26,681 nucleotides of DNA from Nitrospira sp. GTDB lineage: Bacteria > Nitrospirota > Nitrospiria > Nitrospirales > Nitrospiraceae. The notes beneath the pieces are model-generated. The model was not told where the DNA came from and did not search any database. It saw only the letters and a list, made by a program, of their open reading frames with translations. The DNA lies in NCBI GenBank assembly GCA_015904045.1, contig JABMDG010000019.1:1952-28632 (forward strand), written 5' to 3'. A program made the translations under genes and the position numbers. Shown piece by piece: positions 8,406 through 17,178 of the stretch; position 1 is the stretch's first letter, and each line of letters opens with the position of its first letter.

Positions 8406-8674
8406 GGACTCGCCGACACTTTCTGACGATCGACTGCCCGCTCGTCTGCGGGCTTGACCGAGAGTGCGGTCTCAACCTCACGCATCGGACACATCGCATA
8501 CTCCTGGGCCACATTTCAGGATTCGCCAATCGGATTTTTCGTTTCTTGTGTCAGCGTGACCCGGGAACTCGCGACGTGAAACCTGAGACATGCATGAACC
8601 CTCCACGATTCTCGCGTCCACACCTTCATGAAGGGCATGCGAAGCGCGTTGGATGCGGTGAGTTCGACCATTTC
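8406..8674. other. Non-coding gap between the divergent bamA and galU promoters
   Basis: No convincing gene is seen. It contains a small hairpin (GCCCGC, 6-nt loop, GCGGGC; 8436-8453) and a degenerate 7-bp periodic stretch (about 8553-8594, units such as AGCGTGA, ACGTGAA, ACCTGAG). An open frame from 8546 runs into galU, but its first 55 residues do not look like GalU. Confidence 0.4.
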
Positions 8675-8703
8675 TTGACATCACCCTACCCATCACATAG
8701 TAT
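8675..8703 (+). promoter_or_regulatory. Promoter of galU, predicted leaderless start
   Basis: A perfect TTGACA (8675-8680), a 17-bp spacer and TAGTAT (8698-8703) lie just upstream of galU. The -10 ends 7 nt before the ATG at 8711, so the predicted first transcribed base is at or next to the start codon, and no ribosome site can lie on that message. Confidence 0.65.
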
Positions 8704-8710
8704 CCGATTC

Positions 8711-9607
8711 ATGTCGCGTCTCACTGTCAGAAAGGCCGTCATTCCCGCAGCAGGACTGGGGACGCGGTTTCTCCCCGCGACCAAGGCCTCGCCGAAAGAA
8801 ATGCTGCCGCTGGTCGACAAACCGCTGATCCAATACACAGTGGAAGAAGCGGTCGCCTCCGGGATCGAAGACATTATCGTGATCACAGGACGGGGCAAGC
8901 GCGCCATCGAAGACCACTTCGATCGCTCGGTGGAACTCGAAGAGAATTTGAAAGGGACCGGCAAGAGCCAAGTCCTGCAACAGATCCGGCAGATTTCGAA
9001 TCTCGCCAACTTCTGTTACGTGCGTCAGCCGGAAGCCTTGGGCTTGGGACACGCGGTGCTCTGTGCGCAACACTTGATCGGCGATGAGCCGTTCGCTGTG
9101 ATTCTCGGCGATGAAATCATCGATGCCCCGATTCCGGCACTCGCCCAACTGATCCATGTATACAAGAAACGCCATGGCGCGGTTCTGGGTGTGCAAGAGG
9201 TCCCCAAGCAGGATGTCAGCCGATACGGCATCGTGACGCCCAAACGCATTGCGAGCGGTCTGCATCGCGTTCTAGACATGGTGGAGAAACCGTCGCCGAC
9301 CGACGCCCCCTCGACACTGGCCGTCATCGGCCGGTATATCCTGCCGCCGGAGATCTTCCCGATCTTGAGAAAAACGGCGCCCGGAAAGAACGGGGAAATT
9401 CAGCTGACCGACGCGCTCAAAGAGCTGGCGAAAAGATCCCCGATGTTCGCTCAAGAAATCAAAGGCCAACGTCACGACGCCGGGGATAAACTGGGCTTTC
9501 TCATCGCCACGATCGAATTCGCGCTGAAGAGCCCCTCATTGGGAGCAGATTTCGCTGAGTATCTTGTCTCACGCGCGCACATACTTTCAAACGACCGACG
9601 AAAATAG
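8711..9607 (+). CDS. galU: UTP--glucose-1-phosphate uridylyltransferase GalU
   Basis: GalU makes UDP-glucose from UTP and glucose-1-phosphate, for LPS core, other glycans and glycogen-type pathways. From ATG 8711 the protein is 298 residues, normal for the family. It shows the nucleotidyltransferase signature AVIPAAGLGTRFLPATK (about 9-25), KEMLPLVDKPLIQY, then RQPEALGLGHAV, ILGDEII and GRYILPPEIF...GEIQLTDAL. I chose this start because the family begins just before VRKAVIPAAG and because of the promoter placed directly upstream; the open frame from 8546 adds 55 residues without family match. No Shine-Dalgarno sequence precedes the ATG. lon follows after 85 bp on the same strand, with a small CGACCC/GGGTCG hairpin in the gap. 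Confidence 0.95.
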   Translation: MSRLTVRKAVIPAAGLGTRFLPATKASPKEMLPLVDKPLIQYTVEEAVASGIEDIIVITGRGKRAIEDHFDRSVELEENLKGTGKSQVLQQIRQISNLANFCYVRQPEALGLGHAVLCAQHLIGDEPFAVILGDEIIDAPIPALAQLIHVYKKRHGAVLGVQEVPKQDVSRYGIVTPKRIASGLHRVLDMVEKPSPTDAPSTLAVIGRYILPPEIFPILRKTAPGKNGEIQLTDALKELAKRSPMFAQEIKGQRHDAGDKLGFLIATIEFALKSPSLGADFAEYLVSRAHILSNDRRK

Positions 9608-9692
9608 ATCGTTTCTCAACCCATACGACCACACCGTGCCGCCGGACGACCCTTACATTCATCCGGGTCGGCATTAAAGGAAGCGGCTTCCG

Positions 9693-12197
9693 ATGACAGA
9701 CCAGAACGAGCAGGATCTTCAGCCCCCGCAGAACGTCGAGATTCCCGCCCAGCTGCCCTTGCTGCCTGTGCGTGATATCGTCGTGTTTCCGTATATGGTG
9801 CTTCCGCTCTTCGTCGGACGAGACATGTCGATCAAGGCGATTGAGGCAGCTCTCGCCGGCAACAGAATGATCTTCCTCGCCACGCAAAAAGCGCTCGACG
9901 TGGAAAATCCTGAACCCCATGACATCCACGAGATCGGCACTGTCGGCATCGTCATGCGTATGCTGAAGCTGCCGGATGAACGCATCAAAATCCTCGTGCA
10001 GGGCGTCGCCAAAGCCAAAATCGCCAAGTACATCCAGACCGACCCCTACTATTCCGTCCGCATCGACAAGCTCCCCGACACCAAGCCTACGGGAACGGCG
10101 CTCGAAGCCGAAGCGGTCATGCGCACGGTGAAGGAACAGATCGAGCGGATTGTCAGCCTGGGCAAAGTCCTAATCCCCGACGTCATGGTCGTCATTGAGA
10201 ATCTGGAAGAGCCCGGGCGGCTCGCCGACATGGTGGCGTCGAATCTGGGATTGAAAGTCGATATCACCCAGTCCGTGCTGGAACTCGTCGACCCGGTCCA
10301 GCGTCTCCGCCTGGTCAGTGACATTCTCGGCAAGGAAATCGAAGTCCTGTCCATGCAGCAAAAGATTCAGGCGCAAGCTAAGGGCGAAATGGACAAGACC
10401 CAGCGCGAATACTTCCTGCGCGAGCAGCTGAAAGCCATTCAAAAAGAATTGGGCGAATTGGATGAACGGGCGGAAGAAGTCACCGAGTTCCGCAAACGCA
10501 TTAAAGACGCCAAGATGCCGGAGAAAGTGCTCAAGGAAGCGGAAAAACAGCTCAAACGCCTGGAGAAGATGCACCCCGACACGGCCGAGTCCGCGACGGT
10601 CCGCACCTATCTGGAGTGGATGGTAGAACTGCCCTGGTCCAAACGGTCGAAGGACAACCTCGACCTCAAGGCCGCGGCCAAGGTCCTGAACGAGGACCAC
10701 TACGACCTGGAGAAGGTCAAGGAACGGATTCTGGAATACCTCGCTGTCCGCAAGCTGAAAGAGAAGATGAAAGGCCCCATCCTCTGTTTCGTCGGGCCGC
10801 CAGGAGTCGGCAAGACCTCCTTGGGCAAATCGATTGCCCGTGCGCTCGGACGCGAATTCGTGCGCATCAGCCTCGGTGGAGTCCGGGACGAGGCGGAAAT
10901 CCGTGGACACCGCCGCACCTACGTCGGCGCGCTACCCGGTCGGCTCATCCAGGGTATGAAACAGGCGGGAACGGCCAATCCCGTCTTTATGCTGGACGAG
11001 GTGGACAAGGTCGGCATGGATTTCCGTGGCGACCCCTCCGCAGCGCTGCTTGAGGTGCTCGATCCCGAACAAAACAACTCCTTCACCGACCATTATTTGG
11101 GCGTCCCCTTTGATTTGACGGAGGTGATGTTCATCACCACCTCCAATCTGATTGATCCGATCCTCCCCGCGCTGCGCGACCGGATGGAGATCATCGAAAT
11201 TCCGGGATATACCGAGGAAGAAAAACTGGGCATCGCCCAGAAATACCTGATTCCCAGACAACTCGAAGAACACGGCATCACGAATAAGCACGTTCGTATC
11301 GCGGAGCCGGCCATCAGACAAATCATCGCGCACTATACGCGCGAAGCCGGGGTGCGCAATCTCGAACGCGAGATCGCCAACATCATGCGGAAAGTGGCCA
11401 AGAAAGTCGCGGAGGGGAAGGGCCAGGGGTTCCCGGTTGATTCCGCGAACCTCCAGAAATATCTCGGCGTCCCGAAGTACGTGCCCGAAGCGGAATTGGA
11501 AAAAGACGAAGTGGGTGTGGCCACCGGCTTGGCCTGGACCGAAGCGGGTGGCGACGTCCTCCACATCGAAGCGACGGTCATGAAAGGCAAAGGCCAGCTG
11601 ACCCTGACCGGCCATCTGGGCGACGTCATGAAAGAATCGGCCCAGGCGGCGCTCAGCTATGTCCGGTCACGGGAAAAAACGCTGGGGATCAATCCCGACA
11701 TGTTCAGCAAGCAGGATCTGCATATTCATGTCCCGGCCGGCGCGATTCCCAAGGACGGACCTTCGGCCGGCATCACCATGGCCACCGCCATCGCCTCGGC
11801 TCTCTCCGGCATCCCCGCCAGACGGGATCTGGCCATGACGGGAGAAATCACCCTGCGCGGGCGCGTCCTGCCGATCGGTGGATTGAAAGAAAAAATCCTG
11901 GCTGCCAAGCGAGCCAAATTGACGACGGTGATTCTGCCAAAGCGGAATAAAAAGGACCTTGAAGGCATCCCGAAACACCTGCTGAAAGGTATCCATTTGT
12001 CCTTCGCCGACACGATGGACGACGTGATGAAAATCGCCCTGAGAAGAACCGCGGCCACCCGATCGGCAGCGAAAAAAGCGTCGTCCCCCGCGACGGCTGT
12101 TCCCACATCGGGGCATACCGGAAAACGCAAGCGGGACAGCCGCGCACGGGAAATCCAGGCCACGCTGTCGCCTGTCCCGGCTGCGCGTCATCGGTAG
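9693..12197 (+). CDS. lon: ATP-dependent protease Lon (LonA)
   Basis: Lon is a cytoplasmic AAA+ serine protease that degrades misfolded and regulatory proteins. The 834-residue protein has the LonA order: N-terminal substrate-recognition domain ([23 protein letters not shown], about 20-42), coiled-coil region (about 200-310), AAA+ module with Walker [10 protein letters not shown] near 368 and Walker [10 protein letters not shown], then the protease domain with catalytic Ser691 in PKDGPSAG and Lys734 in GGLKEKIL, at the canonical 43-residue spacing. AAAGGAAG (9676-9683) provides the ribosome site. The last 50 or so residues (about 785-834) form a Lys/Arg/Ala/Pro-rich tail beyond the usual Lon end and look disordered. 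thiL follows after 9 bp. Confidence 0.98.
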   Translation: MTDQNEQDLQPPQNVEIPAQLPLLPVRDIVVFPYMVLPLFVGRDMSIKAIEAALAGNRMIFLATQKALDVENPEPHDIHEIGTVGIVMRMLKLPDERIKILVQGVAKAKIAKYIQTDPYYSVRIDKLPDTKPTGTALEAEAVMRTVKEQIERIVSLGKVLIPDVMVVIENLEEPGRLADMVASNLGLKVDITQSVLELVDPVQRLRLVSDILGKEIEVLSMQQKIQAQAKGEMDKTQREYFLREQLKAIQKELGELDERAEEVTEFRKRIKDAKMPEKVLKEAEKQLKRLEKMHPDTAESATVRTYLEWMVELPWSKRSKDNLDLKAAAKVLNEDHYDLEKVKERILEYLAVRKLKEKMKGPILCFVGPPGVGKTSLGKSIARALGREFVRISLGGVRDEAEIRGHRRTYVGALPGRLIQGMKQAGTANPVFMLDEVDKVGMDFRGDPSAALLEVLDPEQNNSFTDHYLGVPFDLTEVMFITTSNLIDPILPALRDRMEIIEIPGYTEEEKLGIAQKYLIPRQLEEHGITNKHVRIAEPAIRQIIAHYTREAGVRNLEREIANIMRKVAKKVAEGKGQGFPVDSANLQKYLGVPKYVPEAELEKDEVGVATGLAWTEAGGDVLHIEATVMKGKGQLTLTGHLGDVMKESAQAALSYVRSREKTLGINPDMFSKQDLHIHVPAGAIPKDGPSAGITMATAIASALSGIPARRDLAMTGEITLRGRVLPIGGLKEKILAAKRAKLTTVILPKRNKKDLEGIPKHLLKGIHLSFADTMDDVMKIALRRTAATRSAAKKASSPATAVPTSGHTGKRKRDSRAREIQATLSPVPAARHR

Positions 12198-12206
12198 AGT
12201 GGCATC

Positions 12207-13253
12207 GTGGCCCTTTCAAAGGCCCCACCCCGTATCCGAGAATTCGCCCTGATCCGGACTCTCGCGCGCCGGTTCGCCCGCCACAACACACAACTCATCC
12301 GAGGCATCGGCGATGACGCAGCCGTGTTGGCGGCGCCGGCGCCGGGATGGTGGCACGTCACAACCGATTTGCTCGCCGACGGTATCCACTTCGATCTGCG
12401 CACCGCGTCTCTTGAATCGGTCGGATACCGGGCCGCCATGGCCAATCTCAGCGACATCGCAGCCATGGGTGCGGTGCCGCGTTACGTGCTCATCTCACTC
12501 GCCATCCCGTCTGAATTCGGCACGAGGCAGGTGGTTCAGCTGTACACCGGCCTCATGCAGGCATGCCGGCCACGTCATGTCGTTCTGATCGGAGGCGATA
12601 CCTCCGCCTCCAAGACTGGACTCTTTGTGAGCCTTACCGTCCTCGGAACCACCGAATCGGGGCAGGCCCTGTTCCGCCACGGAGCCCGCGTGGGCAATGA
12701 CATTTATGTGACGGGGACATTGGGAGACTCACTGGCTGGCCTGCAACTCCTGACACACACAGTATCGAAGCGACCGGCGACTCGGCCATCCTCCCCGCTA
12801 CGCGCCACTCACAAAAACTATTTGATCAATCGCCATCTCCGCCCGACCGCCCGTCTTGCCGAAGGACAATGGCTCAACAACGCGCGAGTGGCGACCGCCG
12901 CCATCGATCTGTCCGATGGCCTCTCCGGCGACCTTCGGCACCTCTGCGAAGAAAGTCGCGTAGGCGCGGAGATCGACTTGAGCACCCTCCCCATCTCGGC
13001 GGCCTGCCAAGCCTATGCCGAAAGCCGCCGTCTGAACCCAGCAATGATGGCGCTCACTGGAGGTGAAGACTACGAACTCCTGTTCACCGCTCCCCCGGCG
13101 AAACAGGGAGCGATCGCTCGGCATGCACGCACACACGGGTTTCACATCACGCGGATCGGCACGATCCGGCCACGTCAGTTCGGGATGCGGATGAATAGTC
13201 CCAATGGTACGATGAAACCGATTCCCAACACGAGCTACGAACACTTCCGTTGA
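12207..13253 (+). CDS. thiL: Thiamine-monophosphate kinase ThiL
   Basis: ThiL phosphorylates thiamine monophosphate to the active cofactor thiamine diphosphate. The 348-residue protein carries the PurM/ThiL-fold motifs: IRGIGDDAAVL (about 31-41), TTDLLADGIHFDL, GYRAAMANLSDIAAMGA, VLIGGDTSAS, then AAIDLSDGLSGDLRHL and a late GGEDYELLF. A short, poorly conserved insert (about 187-202) precedes KNYLINRHLRP. The start is GTG 12207, 9 bp after the lon stop, with only a weak upstream GAGTGG. The stop overlaps the next gene's ATG at one base, so lon, thiL, the DUF2062 gene and the HD gene probably share a transcript. The link with lon is positional only. Confidence 0.95.
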   Translation: MALSKAPPRIREFALIRTLARRFARHNTQLIRGIGDDAAVLAAPAPGWWHVTTDLLADGIHFDLRTASLESVGYRAAMANLSDIAAMGAVPRYVLISLAIPSEFGTRQVVQLYTGLMQACRPRHVVLIGGDTSASKTGLFVSLTVLGTTESGQALFRHGARVGNDIYVTGTLGDSLAGLQLLTHTVSKRPATRPSSPLRATHKNYLINRHLRPTARLAEGQWLNNARVATAAIDLSDGLSGDLRHLCEESRVGAEIDLSTLPISAACQAYAESRRLNPAMMALTGGEDYELLFTAPPAKQGAIARHARTHGFHITRIGTIRPRQFGMRMNSPNGTMKPIPNTSYEHFR

Positions 13254-13768
13254 TGTCCAATCAAACCAGCCAGAGCGCGGTGTCGAGCCGCCGGTCGTTC
13301 CGTGCACTGCTCCGCCAGGTGCTGCACTTACAGGAGTCGCCCCAGCGTACCGCACTGGCGTTCGCCATCGGTGTCTTCATCGCCTTCTCCCCCGCCTACG
13401 GCTTGCACACCGCCATGGTGGTGGTCTGCACATGGCTCTTTGGCCTTAATTTTCTGGCGTTGTTGACCGGCGCGTTCGTCAACAATCCTTGGACCATTGT
13501 GCCTATCTTGGGTGCAACCTATTGGACTGGCGCCTGGTTATTGGGATACACGGACACCCCGACATTCAATTGGACCGACCTCAGTTTCAGCGGCATCTAC
13601 GAACAGGTCGCTCCCTATCTGATTCCATTTGCACTCGGTGGATTCGTTCTGAGCGTGATCGGATCCCTGCTGGCCTACCCCGTCGCGTATCTGCTCATTC
13701 TCCGATACCGTCCGGCTCTGGGCCCACCCCCCTCCCATCCATTGCCGCCTCCCGACCAGGTGGGCTAA
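13253..13768 (+). CDS. DUF2062 membrane protein
   Basis: A 171-residue membrane protein of the DUF2062 family. The recognisable core is SPQRTALAFAIGVFIAFSPAYGLHT (starting near 29), followed by further hydrophobic helices, GAFVNNPWTIVPI, and a final pair of helices (about 118-150). The C-terminus is proline-rich. Its biochemical role is unknown; members often sit beside envelope glycosyltransferase genes. The ATG overlaps the thiL TGA by one base (TGATG), so translation is likely coupled. The HD gene begins 14 bp after the stop. Confidence 0.85.
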   Translation: MSNQTSQSAVSSRRSFRALLRQVLHLQESPQRTALAFAIGVFIAFSPAYGLHTAMVVVCTWLFGLNFLALLTGAFVNNPWTIVPILGATYWTGAWLLGYTDTPTFNWTDLSFSGIYEQVAPYLIPFALGGFVLSVIGSLLAYPVAYLLILRYRPALGPPPSHPLPPPDQVG

Positions 13769-13782
13769 GATGCACCCCACCT

Positions 13783-15201
13783 ATGGTCCCCTCCGAACGA
13801 TTGAACGCCCCCTATGATGGATCGGCGCTGATTGCCGATCCCATCCACCGCTACGTCTCGTTCACCGTACCCTATGCCGTCCCGGATCCTCACGAGCAAA
13901 CCGAGAAGGACCTCATCGACTCACCCTGGGTCCAACGGTTGCGGTATATTTATCAGCTCCAAAGCGCCCGCTGGGTCTATCCCTCGGCGGAACATACCCG
14001 CTTTGTCCACTCGCTCGGGACCATGCATGTGGCTGGGCGATTTGCCCGGCATCTCTATCCGTTTCTCAAGAAGTCCGTCCCCGATGTGCCCTCGGCCAAC
14101 TACGTCGAAGCCGTGCTGCGCATTACGGCGCTGGTCCACGACATCGGCCATGGTCCCTTTTGCCATTTCTTCGACGAGAACTACCTCCACGGCTTTCATC
14201 TCACGCACGAGAAGCTTGGGCAAATCATCATCCGTGAGCACCTGGGACCCATCATCCGGAATATACGCCGCAGCCCGTCCGGCCCCTTCGCCACAGGCGA
14301 GGAGCTGGACCCCAACCAAATCGCGCATCTGATTGTGAAGGAAAAAGGGAAAGACAACTCCCGCCTGCCTCGATGGTTGAACATGCTCCAACCTGTCATT
14401 TCAGGCAGCTATACCGGAGACAATCTGGATTATGTCTTGCGGGACTCCTACATGTGCGGCGTAGCGGTCGGACCCGTCGATCTCTCGCGATTGATTCACT
14501 ACACCATCATCACCGACAAAGGATTTACGATTCACAAGACCGGACTTCCGGCTCTGCAGATGTTCCTCAATACCAGAATGTATCTGTACTCGAACGTCTA
14601 CTTCCACCGCACGACCAGGGCCATCGACATCCACTTGCGCGATATTTTTGGCGACACCATGAAGATGCTTTTCCCAAAAGACCCGCGGACCTGTATGGAC
14701 CGGTACCGAACGCTTACCGACTGGTCGCTGTTGGAGGAAGTGCGGGGATGGGCACGCGCCGGCCAGAAAACGCGCCGGAGGCTCGGACATGAATGGGGGC
14801 GCATTCTCAATCGGGACGTCAAATGGAAGATGGCCTACAGCACCACGCTGAAGGAAAAAGGTCAGGAACGGGGGATGGCCTTCCCCAGCCATGAGCAGTT
14901 CGCGCAGCAGATCGCGAAAGAATTGCCAAAGGAGTTGCGTGGTCTGGAGTTTCGCGTTGATATGGCGCCGCTGGACCCTCGGCCTGACCCAAAAGACCGG
15001 CGTGGAAATCCGCTGTATGTCTACGATCCAGGCACCAACCAGGTGTCAACCGAGCCGCTCGAAGAGTTCTTGGATCTGTTGCCCACGAGGCTCATCCAAT
15101 TCCGCGTCTATTCGCACGACCATACGCACGACGCCGCCCTCTCACAAGCCGCGGCAACCGTCCTCAATAAGACGCCCTCCAGCCTCGAATCGAATTATTG
15201 A
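13783..15201 (+). CDS. HD-domain phosphohydrolase, SAMHD1/dGTPase-like (COG1078 type)
   Basis: Predicted metal-dependent phosphohydrolase, 472 residues from ATG 13783. The metal-binding set of the HD superfamily is visible: HTRFVHSLGT (His76), ALVHDIGHGPFCHFFD (His119-Asp120) and a late Asp in DNLDYVLRDSY (213-221). The spacing and flanking sequence match the SAMHD1-like family of dNTP triphosphohydrolases, so a dNTPase is the best guess, though substrates in this subfamily vary. The open frame extends upstream to 13489 inside the previous gene; the shorter start is preferred because the family-like sequence begins only after it. The Asp/Arg-rich C-terminal third has no domain I recognise. 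Its stop faces the minus-strand gene at 15212 across 10 bp. Confidence 0.88.
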   Translation: MVPSERLNAPYDGSALIADPIHRYVSFTVPYAVPDPHEQTEKDLIDSPWVQRLRYIYQLQSARWVYPSAEHTRFVHSLGTMHVAGRFARHLYPFLKKSVPDVPSANYVEAVLRITALVHDIGHGPFCHFFDENYLHGFHLTHEKLGQIIIREHLGPIIRNIRRSPSGPFATGEELDPNQIAHLIVKEKGKDNSRLPRWLNMLQPVISGSYTGDNLDYVLRDSYMCGVAVGPVDLSRLIHYTIITDKGFTIHKTGLPALQMFLNTRMYLYSNVYFHRTTRAIDIHLRDIFGDTMKMLFPKDPRTCMDRYRTLTDWSLLEEVRGWARAGQKTRRRLGHEWGRILNRDVKWKMAYSTTLKEKGQERGMAFPSHEQFAQQIAKELPKELRGLEFRVDMAPLDPRPDPKDRRGNPLYVYDPGTNQVSTEPLEEFLDLLPTRLIQFRVYSHDHTHDAALSQAAATVLNKTPSSLESNY

Positions 15202-15211
15202 CACGCGGGAC

Positions 15212-15979
15212 TTATGCCGGGACTTTTTCCGGCTGGTTGCTGAGCAGGTGCGATTTCCGCAACTTCATGATGTTGCGTTGCTCCGCCGTCGGAAAATGGA
15301 GGCCACGCTTGTTGGTGGGAAACCGAGTTTCAAATCGCTCAATGAGCGCCAGCGCCTCATCGTTGTCTCCGGATCGGACCAAGAGCAGCGCAAGTCGAAG
15401 GTATGCGGGAACAAGCAGGAGAAGATGGCGGACTTCCTTGATTTCCTCGACCGCGTACCGATAGCCGGTGGTCGACACCGCTCGATTGATTTTCTCATAA
15501 CAGGCCGCTTCGATCATGTGCACGCCCAACCGGTCCGTCTCGGCGCTGATGCTCATCTCCCATTGCCCGTTCACCAAGGCTCGCAGTTCTTCTTGAGACA
15601 GCTGGACGCCGTTCTTCTTTGCCTGCGCACGTGCGCGTTCCACAACTCCCCGAGCTTCCTGCCACGCACCATATATACCAATCAGCATTCCCGGACACGG
15701 CGTGGGATGCTGGCACTGGCCGTACCGAGGCGAAAACCCCTTTCCCGCGATCTGAGAGGGAAGAAACACCCGCCCATTCGACCCGGCGCATACGGCACAG
15801 ATCGCGTCGTCATCGGGTACGACATAAATGTACATCCGGACGCCTGAGCGATCAAAAATATCGACCGCCATAATACGCCCGGCCATGATCTGCATTTGAT
15901 AGTACTGCCAGACGACCAACAGGCCGAGCATCGCCACCAGATATGGCGTCACCTCTGCGAACTCCCACTCGCCGAACAT
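15212..15979 (-). CDS. Membrane-anchored protein with Cys/His cluster and helical C-terminus, function unknown
   Basis: 255 residues, family not recognised. One N-terminal membrane segment (about 12-28, YLVAMLGLLVVWQYY) anchors it. A small domain with Cys61-x2-Cys64 and Cys89-x-His91-x3-Cys95 (ICAVCAGSNGRVF, then GQCQHPTPCPG) looks like a metal site; its CxxC...G.vf...HP..C layout resembles the cysteine motif in phage Mu F-like head-morphogenesis proteins, but no other phage feature is present. The C-terminal half (about 105-240) is alpha-helical and resembles TPR hairpins (YLRLALLLVRSGDNDEALALIERFETRFP). A purine-rich ribosome site (GGAGAGGTGAGAG) abuts the ATG, and a good promoter lies at 16010-16038. 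It is probably a real gene with its own transcript. Confidence 0.75.
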   Translation of the reverse strand: MFGEWEFAEVTPYLVAMLGLLVVWQYYQMQIMAGRIMAVDIFDRSGVRMYIYVVPDDDAICAVCAGSNGRVFLPSQIAGKGFSPRYGQCQHPTPCPGMLIGIYGAWQEARGVVERARAQAKKNGVQLSQEELRALVNGQWEMSISAETDRLGVHMIEAACYEKINRAVSTTGYRYAVEEIKEVRHLLLLVPAYLRLALLLVRSGDNDEALALIERFETRFPTNKRGLHFPTAEQRNIMKLRKSHLLSNQPEKVPA

Positions 15980-16009
15980 CTCTCACCTCTCCGATTGCAC
16001 CTTTGTCCG

Positions 16010-16038
16010 ATTCCAAGAGTAACAGTCACCCGTGTCAA
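16010..16038 (-). promoter_or_regulatory. Sigma-70-type promoter for the 15212-15979 gene
   Basis: The minus strand reads TTGACA (16038-16033), a 17-bp spacer and TGGAAT (16015-16010). The predicted start near 16003 leaves a leader of about 25 nt that carries the gene's ribosome site. Confidence 0.55.
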
Positions 16039-16181
16039 CACCAAACGGATTCTCGATTCCTACCGGCCGGAGGCTGCGGGAATATGGATGTTTTTCCTGT
16101 GCACAGATCGAGACCGCAGACATAATGGAGTCACGACCGATCAGTTGCTCCATCGGGTTGAGCGCGAAAGGAACCTGCCTC

Positions 16182-16544
16182 ATGTACAGAACAATTGCCC
16201 TGACCCTATCCCTGTTAACGCTGGCAATCATCCCTGCACAGGCCCAACTCGGCGGTGAACAGCCCGATGCCGCCACGATCCTGAACAGCATGCCTCCCCA
16301 TGTTTTGACCAAAGTGCAGGCCCTCGCCCAGATTCTTCAGCAGGGGGTCAAAGAGGGCAGACTGACCGATGCGGAGATACGACAAGACATGCTGTCGGGA
16401 CGGCTGGCAGAGAAGATCAAACAGCTGAGTCCTGAAGCGAATCAACTGCTTCAGGACATCAGCAGCGCGACAAAAGACGGCGCCGGGCCCGGCCAGGAAA
16501 GTATCTTGCCGTTGTTGCAAGGACTGGGCGGCCAGCCGAACTAA
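16182..16544 (+). CDS. Small secreted protein, function unknown
   Basis: 120 residues beginning with a clear signal peptide (MYRTIALTLSLLTLAIIPAQAQ, probable cleavage after AQA near residue 20). The mature part is mostly helical and amphipathic (MPPHVLTKVQALAQILQQGVKEGRLTDAEIRQ...) and ends in a short Gly/Pro-rich segment. No family is recognised and no cysteines remain after the signal. AAAGGA lies about 9 nt upstream of ATG 16182, which decides this start over an in-frame ATG at 16032. A possible -10 (CATAAT, near 16121) has no convincing -35. It faces the next minus-strand gene across 21 bp with no obvious terminator between them. Confidence 0.7.
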   Translation: MYRTIALTLSLLTLAIIPAQAQLGGEQPDAATILNSMPPHVLTKVQALAQILQQGVKEGRLTDAEIRQDMLSGRLAEKIKQLSPEANQLLQDISSATKDGAGPGQESILPLLQGLGGQPN

Positions 16545-16565
16545 CGCTTGCCATTGGTGGCCCGA

Positions 16566-16802
16566 TCATCGGCTATGCGGGAGTGACTCATCCACTCCCT
16601 TGTTGCCTTCTGCCGGAGCCGGAGGCTTCGGCTTGCGGCTTTCGTGATGCTCATGAAAGATTGCTGCGGCGATAAACAGTTGGATGCCGACCAGCAGCAG
16701 AAACAAGCCGCCGATGTCGTAGCCGACGCTCTCCGTCAGATAAAACCGTCGACTGGCAAGCAGGAACGCCAGTGCGGAGAGAACTCCGAAGAACATCCTC
16801 AT
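16566..16802 (-). CDS. Small two-helix inner-membrane protein, function unknown
   Basis: 78 residues. Two hydrophobic stretches (about 4-16, FFGVLSALAFLLA, and about 30-49, IGGLFLLLVGIQLFIAAAIF) are followed by a His/Lys/Pro-rich charged tail (HEHHESRKPKPPAP). This is the shape of a small integral membrane protein; no family is recognised. The ATG (16802) has ATGAGG about 9 nt upstream. Codon use resembles that of the neighbours. It could be a spurious frame, but the hydrophobic pattern and ribosome site support it. Confidence 0.55.
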   Translation of the reverse strand: MRMFFGVLSALAFLLASRRFYLTESVGYDIGGLFLLLVGIQLFIAAAIFHEHHESRKPKPPAPAEGNKGVDESLPHSR

Positions 16803-16990
16803 GCCGGGGCCTCATGTTCAGGTATTGACCAACAGAGTACGCCCGATGCGGGGGAAGATCAACGTAGACGGGGCCCAGAATATGCTCCTGACTTCACAGC
16901 CCAGGCCATTGGAGAACACAGGAAGTGGAGCAGAAACCCCAAAAATATCCGACGCCTGAAGTCCGCCCGATGGTCTAGACCACACACCAT
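16803..16990. other. Intergenic stretch without recognised gene
   Basis: I see no convincing gene, RNA or repeat here. Open frames on both strands lack family-like sequence. Together with the toxin remnant that follows it separates the small membrane protein gene from the M23 peptidase gene and looks like decayed DNA. Confidence 0.4.
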
Positions 16991-17128
16991 TCAGGGCCAC
17001 AAACCAAGCGTGATTCGTACCGCTTCATCGACCGCTGCCAACTCATCCTGGCTGAGTGTTTCAATCCTGGAACGCAACCGAGTCTTATCCAGCGATCGGA
17101 TCTGATCCCCCAAAGCGCGAGACCGGAG
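16991..17128 (-). pseudogene. C-terminal remnant of a MazF/PemK-type toxin gene
   Basis: The minus strand has 45 codons ending in TGA (16991-16993) that read as the C-terminus of a MazF/PemK endoribonuclease: DQIRSLDKTRLRSRI, then TLSQDELAAVDEAV and RITLGLWP. No start codon precedes it. A TGA at 17129-17131 closes the frame upstream, and the bases before that belong to the end of the M23 peptidase gene. The N-terminal half of the toxin, with its catalytic residues, is absent, so the fragment cannot be active. No antitoxin gene is visible. The match is from memory of the family and would need a database search. Confidence 0.6.
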
Positions 17129-17178
17129 TCACAATGGCCTTCCGGAAAACGCCCGCTGGAAACACCGGAGAGATGCCA

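Noticed and set aside
8436..8453. GCCCGC/GCGGGC hairpin as a terminator
   Set aside because: No U tract follows on either strand and it lies between divergent promoters.
8546..8710. N-terminal extension of galU from an ATG at 8546
   Set aside because: The 55 extra residues have no GalU-like sequence and would cross the good promoter at 8675-8703.
9608..9692. CGACCC/GGGTCG inverted repeat before lon as a heat-shock (CIRCE) element
   Set aside because: Sequence and spacing do not match CIRCE; the 6-bp stem with a 12-nt loop may be chance.
15212..15979. Phage head-morphogenesis gene as evidence of a prophage
   Set aside because: Only the cysteine spacing is similar; no other phage gene, attachment site or tRNA is nearby.
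16644..17105. 153-codon plus-strand frame across the small membrane gene and toxin remnant
   Set aside because: Antisense to better-supported minus-strand frames, low-complexity polar sequence, no ribosome site.
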